Origin: Pseudomonadota bacterium
GTDB taxonomy: Bacteria; Pseudomonadota; Gammaproteobacteria; Steroidobacterales; Woeseiaceae
DNA: 64,000 nt
Reading direction: 5' to 3'
NCBI GenBank assembly: GCA_022563255.1
Contig: JADFNS010000007.1
Span: 38,508 to 102,507 of the forward strand
The notes below the pieces were generated by a model. The model saw only the letters and a program-made list of their open reading frames with translations. It had not been told where the DNA came from and did no database searches. Both the position numbers and the translations under genes were made by a program. Position 1 is the first letter of the stretch. Each line of letters starts with the position of its first letter. Of this stretch, positions 58,977-64,000 are shown piece by piece.

Positions 58977-60431
58977 ATGATTCGATACTCCGTCATTTCC
59001 CTGTTCTTGCTGCTGGGCGCAAGCGCGGCCTGCGCCCAGTCCCTGGCGCTTGAAGAATGCCGCATTAGCGCCGGCCCCGGCTTCCCGGGCATCAAAGCCC
59101 GCTGCGGCACGATGCCCCGGCCGCTTGATCCCGAAAACCCCGATAACGGCACGATCGAACTCCGCGTTGCCGTCGTACCGGCGCTGAATCTTACGCCCGA
59201 ACCGGATCCACTGGTGCCACTCGCGGGCGGTCCCGGCCAGGGCGCGGTGCAGTTTTACGCCGCCCACTTTGATGCTTTCGAGGGCGTGCGGCGCAGCCGC
59301 GACATCTTGCTCGTCGATCAGCGGGGCACCGGCGAGTCCTCACGCATGGACTGTCCTGCCGACGACGAGCTGATTGACGAAGAATTTTCGGTTGAATTGA
59401 CCGTCGAAGCCACGCTCGCCTGCCTGGAACAGTTGCCACACGATCCTCGCTTTTTCACGACCAGCGTTGCCGTTAAGGATCTGGAGGCCGTTCGGGTGGC
59501 GCTTGGTTATCCGTCACTGAATCTGTACGGCGTTTCCTATGGCACCCGCGTAGCGCAGCATTTCGCGCGCCGCTACCCCGAATCAACGCGTACGATCGTG
59601 CTCGACGGCGTAGTGCCGCCGCAGATTGCGCTGGGCCCGGAGATTGCAACGGAAGGCCAAACGGCGGTTGACAGGCTTCTGCAACGGTGCGCCGATGACG
59701 TCGATTGCGCTGCGCGCTTCCCTAATATTGCGCAGACCTTTGCGGCTGTGGTCGCCGCGCTGAAGGAATCGCCGGCCACGATCCAGGTGCCAGACCCGAG
59801 CACCAGCCGACCCGAAGAGCTCAGCTTCGGCGTCGGCGAGTTCGCCATCGCCGTTCGCCTGCTCGCCTATAGCGCAAACTCCATCGCGCTCTTGCCACTG
59901 CTGATCAGCGAAGCCGGCGACGGCAACTACGTGCCGATGGCCGCGCAGTTTCAAATGACCGTGATAACGCTGAGCGATATGCTCTCCCTGGGCATGCACA
60001 ACGCCGTAATGTGCGCTGAGGACGCGCCTTTCTTCGACAAAGCGACCATTGACTACGATGGCCTGGCGGCAAGCTACATGGGAACGACGCAGCTCGACGC
60101 CCTTGAGGCTATCTGCTCCGTCTGGCCCCGCGGCCCCCTTGACGCCGAATTCAAGGTGCCTCTCGCAACGGACTTGCCCGTGCTGCTGCTCTCCGGCGAC
60201 GCGGATCCGATCACGCCGCCGCGCTACGCCGAAATGGCTGCCGTTGATTTCACGAACGCTCTGCACCTGATCGGCGAACACCAGGGGCATGGGCAACTCG
60301 CGGTCGGCTGCATGCCGCGCATCGTCACTCAATTTATCGAGACCGCCAGCCCCGAAGATCTTGAAACCGAGTGTTTGCGCCGCAGTTTCATAATGCCGTT
60401 TTTTCTCGACTTTTCCGGACCGAAGCCATGA
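58977..60431 (+). CDS. Secreted alpha/beta hydrolase (TAP-like peptidase family)
   Basis: This 484-residue protein has a Sec signal (RYSVISLFLLLGASAACAQS). The alpha/beta-hydrolase core shows LAGGPGQGA (oxyanion region), DILLVDQRGTGESS, the nucleophile elbow GVSYGTRVA, Asp in LLSGDADPITPP and His in GEHQGHGQLAVGC. A Cys-containing lid region includes CADDVDCAARF. It resembles proline-iminopeptidase-like and Streptomyces tripeptidyl-aminopeptidase proteins. The stop overlaps the next ABC ATPase start (ATGA), so it is translated with the NatAB-like exporter. Whether they act together is unknown. Confidence 0.88.
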   Translation: MIRYSVISLFLLLGASAACAQSLALEECRISAGPGFPGIKARCGTMPRPLDPENPDNGTIELRVAVVPALNLTPEPDPLVPLAGGPGQGAVQFYAAHFDAFEGVRRSRDILLVDQRGTGESSRMDCPADDELIDEEFSVELTVEATLACLEQLPHDPRFFTTSVAVKDLEAVRVALGYPSLNLYGVSYGTRVAQHFARRYPESTRTIVLDGVVPPQIALGPEIATEGQTAVDRLLQRCADDVDCAARFPNIAQTFAAVVAALKESPATIQVPDPSTSRPEELSFGVGEFAIAVRLLAYSANSIALLPLLISEAGDGNYVPMAAQFQMTVITLSDMLSLGMHNAVMCAEDAPFFDKATIDYDGLAASYMGTTQLDALEAICSVWPRGPLDAEFKVPLATDLPVLLLSGDADPITPPRYAEMAAVDFTNALHLIGEHQGHGQLAVGCMPRIVTQFIETASPEDLETECLRRSFIMPFFLDFSGPKP

Positions 60432-61156
60432 TCGAAGTTAAGGGCGTTCACAAATCGTTCGGTAAAGTGCGCGCCGTTCGTGACGTTAGTTTCGTCGCGC
60501 CGGACGGCAAAGTCACCGGCCTCCTCGGACCAAACGGCGCGGGCAAATCGACGCTGCTGCGAATTTTGTACACGGTGCTGAAACCGGACGCCGGTTGCGC
60601 CAGCATCGACGGCGCGGACGTGGTCACCGACGCCCTGACCGCACGACAAAGAATCGGTGCATTGCCACACGGCGCCGGCCTTTATCCGCATCTGACTGCG
60701 CGCGAAAACATCGCCTATTACGCGAGGCTTTGCGGGCTCCACAAGAGCACAGTCGACGACAAGGTTGACGACATCGTCAAGCTGCTGGAAATAGACGACT
60801 TCGCCGATCGCCGGACGAAAGGTTTTTCACAGGGCCAGCGTACCAAGGTTGCGCTGGCGCGCGCGCTCGTGCACGACCCGCAGAACGTCATTCTCGATGA
60901 GCCGAGCAACGGTCTTGACGTCATGGCGATGCGCTCTCTGCGCCACCTGATACTCAAGCTCAAGGACGCCGGGCGCTGCATTTTATTTTCGAGTCACGTC
61001 ATGCAGGAGGTTGCCGCGCTGTGCGACGATATCTGCATTATTGCTCACGGTCAGGTCGCCATCGACGGGTCCGTGGAAAGCATTCGAGAACAAACCGGCT
61101 GCGACGATCTCGAAGACGCGTTTGTCGCGGCCATACACCGGGTGGAGAGCGACTGA
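60428..61156 (+). CDS. natA: ABC transporter ATP-binding protein (NatA-like)
   Basis: This 242-residue ATPase has Walker A GLLGPNGAGKSTLL, Q-loop ALPHGAGLYPHLT, signature FSQGQRTKVALARALVHDPQ, Walker B NVILDEPSNGLD and switch His in FSSHVMQEV. The signature is FSQGQ rather than LSGGQ, as in NatA/CcmA-type exporters. I chose ATG 60428 (overlap with the hydrolase stop) because homology begins at IEVKGVHKSFG. It is coupled to natB by TGATG. Confidence 0.9.
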   Translation: MIEVKGVHKSFGKVRAVRDVSFVAPDGKVTGLLGPNGAGKSTLLRILYTVLKPDAGCASIDGADVVTDALTARQRIGALPHGAGLYPHLTARENIAYYARLCGLHKSTVDDKVDDIVKLLEIDDFADRRTKGFSQGQRTKVALARALVHDPQNVILDEPSNGLDVMAMRSLRHLILKLKDAGRCILFSSHVMQEVAALCDDICIIAHGQVAIDGSVESIREQTGCDDLEDAFVAAIHRVESD

Positions 61157-62334
61157 TGCGCACGTTCCTCACGGTTTTTTTTAAAGAACTGATCGACAAC
61201 CTGCGAGACCGGCGCTCGCTGGCCTCCGCCCTGATTCTCGGCCCCATCTTCGGGCCGGTACTCTTCGCTTTTGTAATCAGCTTGTCGATCGAGCGCTCGC
61301 TCGACAACGCCGATGAGGTCATGGAATTACCAGTCGTCGGTCAGGAGTACGCGCCCAACCTTGTGCGTTATCTAGAGAGCCGCAATATTGATATCGTTGC
61401 CGGCCCCGAAAGCGCCGCCGCTGCCGGCGAAGCCGTCAAGGATGGCGTTTTCGATGTCGTGCTCGTCATTTCCGAAGACTTTGGGCGGCAACTTGCAGAC
61501 TCGGTGCCCGCCAAGGTAGAGCTGTACTCTGATCGCGCGAACACGCAAGGCAGGCGTGAGGCCCGGCGCGCCCGCGACGCCTTGCACGCGTACAGCCGCG
61601 AGCTCGCGGCGCTTCGTCTGGCCGCGCGCGGGGTTAATCCGCTGGTGTTGCGACCGATCGATGTCGACCAAGTCGATGTATCGACGCCCAGCGGCCGGTC
61701 CGCGATATTGCTCGGCATGATGAGTTATTTCTTTATTTTCGCCTTGCTCATGGGCGGCATGTATCTCGCGATCGACACAACGGCGGGCGAGCGCGAGCGC
61801 GGCTCGCTTGAGCCGTTGCTTGCGCTGCCCGTCACGCGCGACCGCCTCATCCTCGGAAAAATTATTGCCACCTGTTTGTTCATGGCCCTGTCACTGATGC
61901 TGAGCCTGATATCGTTTTTCTTCGCGCTGAAGTTCATGCCGCTGCAGGAACTGGGAATGACGCCGAACTTCGGGCCGAAGGTCGTTGTTGCCGCGTTTTT
62001 CCTGCTTGCACCTTTTATTCTCCTGGGTGCATCAGTAATGACTCTGGTGGCGTCGTTTACGAAGAGCTACAAGGAAGCGCAAACCTGGCTTAGCGTCGTG
62101 TTGCTCGCGCCAACGCTGCCAATTCTTATTGTTAGCCTTCTCACGTTACGGCCGCGACTCGAATTCATGTTCGTGCCCAGCCTGAGTCAACACCTGTTAC
62201 TGATCGACATGGTTAAGAATGAGCCCGTCAACGTGCTGCACGTCGTTATTTCGGTGACGAGTACGCTGCTCCTCGGCGGCTTGTTAACGTGGCTGTGCGC
62301 ACGCCTTTATCGCCGCGAGGGCCTGCTCGGCTAG
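61156..62334 (+). CDS. natB: ABC transporter permease (NatB-like)
   Basis: This 392-residue membrane protein is of the ABC-2 type. One N-terminal helix (ALILGPIFGPVLFAFVISLS) is followed by a roughly 150-residue extracytoplasmic domain and then five to six helices from SYFFIFALLMGGMYLAIDTTAGERERGSLEPLLALPVTR onward. The TAGERERGTLE-type motif is the diagnostic NatB segment. With NatA it forms an exporter; B. subtilis NatAB expels sodium, but the substrate here is not shown. The ATG overlaps the natA stop. Confidence 0.88.
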   Translation: MRTFLTVFFKELIDNLRDRRSLASALILGPIFGPVLFAFVISLSIERSLDNADEVMELPVVGQEYAPNLVRYLESRNIDIVAGPESAAAAGEAVKDGVFDVVLVISEDFGRQLADSVPAKVELYSDRANTQGRREARRARDALHAYSRELAALRLAARGVNPLVLRPIDVDQVDVSTPSGRSAILLGMMSYFFIFALLMGGMYLAIDTTAGERERGSLEPLLALPVTRDRLILGKIIATCLFMALSLMLSLISFFFALKFMPLQELGMTPNFGPKVVVAAFFLLAPFILLGASVMTLVASFTKSYKEAQTWLSVVLLAPTLPILIVSLLTLRPRLEFMFVPSLSQHLLLIDMVKNEPVNVLHVVISVTSTLLLGGLLTWLCARLYRREGLLG

Positions 62335-62384
62335 AAATACCGCCCCGACCGCGACGGTGCACAGTCAGGACTCCAACACGTCAG

Positions 62385-62423
62385 ACTAGTGGTCCAACAA
62401 GCTTGTATTGATGGACCACTAGT
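62385..62423. terminator. Perfect 12-base inverted repeat between natB and an outer-membrane gene
   Basis: The arms ACTAGTGGTCCA and TGGACCACTAGT flank a 15-base loop. The loop holds its own palindrome, ACAAGCTTGT. The right arm covers the stop codon of the minus-strand barrel gene. There is no T run on either side, so it is either an unusual convergent terminator/mRNA stabiliser or a trace of a mobile repeat. Confidence 0.55.
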
Positions 62424-62991
62424 TACCGAAGTAAAACCGCGCGCCGATGCCATAGCGCAGCACGTCGTCACCCGCTCCCACATTCAACCCGACCGCAAAG
62501 TTTTCGGTGAAGCTGTACCACGCCTCACCACGGAGCGATGTCTCATCGCCGCTGTCGCCCAGATCGATGTACTGAATGAAGCCTGCAAGCTCGAGGCTGT
62601 CGGACAGCATCGAGCGCAAGCCAATTTCAGCACCGATGCCATCGTCGTCGAGTGAGAAGCCGTTCGCGCTCGCGTCGAGACGCACATAGGCAAGGTTGGC
62701 GACGAAGTCGAGCGTCGGCGTCAGGTCAGTATGAAAACCACCGCCAATCGACAGTTCGTCAAGGTCGATACCGAAATCAAAGTCGGTGCTACCGTAGCCG
62801 CCGAAGAAGTGCCAGTTTTCAGCGAGCTCAATCGAGCCGCCAATGCTAAAGCCGTCGCCATCAACATCGATTAAATTGTCATCAATATCGACGCGTTGAT
62901 ACGCGCCTTCGAAATAATTGTAGCTGGGACCCTCTGCCAGTGCGGGCGCCGTCAGCGCCAGCAGCGAAATAATACCGATAGATCTGAACAT
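62419..62991 (-). CDS. Small outer-membrane beta-barrel protein
   Basis: This 190-residue protein has a signal peptide (FRSIGIISLLALTAPALAEG). Regular short beta strands alternate with Asp/Gly-rich turns (DIDDNLIDVDGDGFSIGGSIEL, GGYGSTDFDFGIDLDELSIGGGF) and the C-terminal strand is YGIGARFYFGN. The layout is that of an eight-stranded OmpA/OmpW-like barrel. The final residue is Asn rather than the usual Phe. I chose ATG 62991 because AAGGAAA lies upstream. Its function is unknown. It is convergent with natB across the inverted repeat. Confidence 0.75.
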   Translation of the reverse strand: MFRSIGIISLLALTAPALAEGPSYNYFEGAYQRVDIDDNLIDVDGDGFSIGGSIELAENWHFFGGYGSTDFDFGIDLDELSIGGGFHTDLTPTLDFVANLAYVRLDASANGFSLDDDGIGAEIGLRSMLSDSLELAGFIQYIDLGDSGDETSLRGEAWYSFTENFAVGLNVGAGDDVLRYGIGARFYFGN

Positions 62992-63117
62992 GTGATTTTC
63001 CTTCCTGAATTTACCCAGGATAATCGTGCGCCACACAGGATGCACGTACATGATGTACGACAGATGAATAGCGGATGATTCCCATTTTGAGTCCGCCGGG
63101 GGCGCTTGGCGCTTTGA

Positions 63118-64000
63118 TTATTTGCCGATACAGAAATCCGCGAATATTCGACCCAGCAAGTCATCGGACGAGACCGCCCCGGTTATTTCACCCAGCGACT
63201 GCTGTGCGATGCGCAGCTCCTCGGCGAGTATTTCACCGGCACCGTTTTCACTTAATGCCTTTCGCCCCGCGTAAAAATGCTCGGCGGCGCGCTGCAGCGC
63301 ATCGACATGCCGTCGCCGCGCAGTAAGCGCCCCCTCCCCGAGGTTCTTGTAACCCGCAAGCGTGCGGATGCTGTCGCGAAGCTGTTCTAAGCCGTCTCCG
63401 GTCTTCGCCGACAACACAACCACGCCTTCGCGCGGCTGCTCTTCATCCACCAGGTCCGACTTGTTGCGCACGACGATGACCGGCACACCGTCCGGGAGCG
63501 TCTCGCACAAGTCTTCGGCGTCGGTGTCGCTGGCATCCTGAATCCAGAGCACGGCGTCAGCACTCGCCATCGCTTCGCGCGCACGTCGCATGCCCTCCTG
63601 TTCAATAATGTCGGGATTCTCGCGCAGGCCCGCCGTGTCGATCAGCTCGACGGCAAGGCCATCAATGTTGATGTTTTCACGCAGGATGTCCCTCGTGGTA
63701 CCGGCTATTTCGGTGACGATTGCCGTGTCCTCTCCGCTCAGCCGGTTCATCAGGCTGGACTTGCCCGCGTTGGGCCTGCCAACCAACACGACCTGATAGC
63801 CATCTCGCAGTACGCGACCGACCGTCGCAGTTGCCAGTAATTTTTCGAATGCTTTCGCACAATCGCTTACGCGCTGCTGCAGTTTTTTGTCGGACAGGAA
63901 ATCGATCTCTTCTTCAGGAAAGTCGATCGCCGCCTCAACGTGTACTCGCAAATCCGTAATCTGGCTGACGAGCGCCTTAACGGCGTCGGAAAACTCGCCG
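63118..64000 (-). CDS. mnmE: tRNA modification GTPase MnmE, 5' part outside the window
   Basis: The frame is open from the stop at 63118 to the window edge, so the N-terminal tetrahydrofolate-binding domain is missing here. Visible are the central helical region (RVHVEAAIDFPEEEIDFLSD), the G domain with GRPNAGKSSLMN (P loop), AGTTRD, DTAGLREN, NKSD and SAKTGDG, and the C-terminal helical bundle ending LLGRIFADFCIGK with the invariant cysteine. MnmE and MnmG act as a complex at tRNA U34. This locus normally sits beside yidC, rnpA and rpmH near oriC. Confidence 0.97.
   Translation of the reverse strand, partial: GEFSDAVKALVSQITDLRVHVEAAIDFPEEEIDFLSDKKLQQRVSDCAKAFEKLLATATVGRVLRDGYQVVLVGRPNAGKSSLMNRLSGEDTAIVTEIAGTTRDILRENINIDGLAVELIDTAGLRENPDIIEQEGMRRAREAMASADAVLWIQDASDTDAEDLCETLPDGVPVIVVRNKSDLVDEEQPREGVVVLSAKTGDGLEQLRDSIRTLAGYKNLGEGALTARRRHVDALQRAAEHFYAGRKALSENGAGEILAEELRIAQQSLGEITGAVSSDDLLGRIFADFCIGK

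Noticed and set aside
59583..60332. A 249-codon antisense frame in the alpha/beta hydrolase gene
   Set aside because: The sense gene has a signal peptide and full catalytic triad; the antisense frame has no recognisable domain.

Overview
The window looks like an origin-proximal stretch of a gammaproteobacterial chromosome. The block rsmB-fmt-def-LysM-dprA-smg-topA-tsaC-hemF-aroE, the parA-parB-rsmG group, the complete atp operon followed by glmU-glmS, and the mnmE-mnmG pair are all typical neighbours of oriC in Gammaproteobacteria such as Pseudomonas. A Mg-type HemB, a methylcitrate cycle and many hypothetical proteins with export signals fit an environmental, probably marine, aerobic heterotroph. 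A Woeseiaceae-like lineage is possible, but that is inference. No dnaA, rRNA or tRNA gene was seen.

Layout. 1-3.2 kb (minus): DUF4390 gene (cut by the window edge), rsmB, fmt and def. 3.5-14.6 kb (plus): LysM lipoprotein, dprA, smg, topA, tsaC, hemF, a VOC protein, an AhpD-like protein and a large secreted S8 protease. 14.6-17.1 kb (minus): tag, then an ECF sigma / DUF3379 anti-sigma pair that reads into a Cys-repeat gene resembling HvfA-type RiPP metallophore precursors. 17.2-24.4 kb: hemB and aroE (plus), gorA (minus), prlC, xth and an HD-domain protein (plus). 24.4-29.5 kb (minus): a run of small accessory genes. Four attC-like recombination sites lie here and bound three gene cassettes (DUF2784 protein, unknown lipoprotein, HspQ-like protein). 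No integron integrase is present, so this looks like a CALIN-type array. An amidohydrolase lipoprotein sits at its edge.

29.6-44.3 kb: glmS, glmU, a small secreted protein, a sodium:solute symporter, atpCDGAHFEBI, parB, parA and rsmG. 44.3-50.4 kb (minus): a tightly packed run of cytochrome c, MBL-fold hydrolase, acuI-like reductase, prpB, prpC and prpD. Together these would turn acryloyl-CoA and propionyl-CoA into pyruvate and succinate. 50.5-56.9 kb: a DUF945 protein and a peptide-type ABC importer with a fused double ATPase. 57.0-64.0 kb: mnmG, a secreted alpha/beta hydrolase coupled to a NatAB-like ABC exporter, a small outer-membrane barrel and the 3' part of mnmE.

Most interesting: the integrase-less attC array with an hspQ-like cassette (26.3-28.0 kb); the sigma/anti-sigma/EGSCG-repeat precursor operon that lacks nearby HvfB/HvfC maturation genes (15.4-17.1 kb); and the acuI-prpBCD module placed between the rsmG-parAB and mnmEG halves of the origin cluster. 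No stretch longer than 300 bases lacks a gene or an annotated element.
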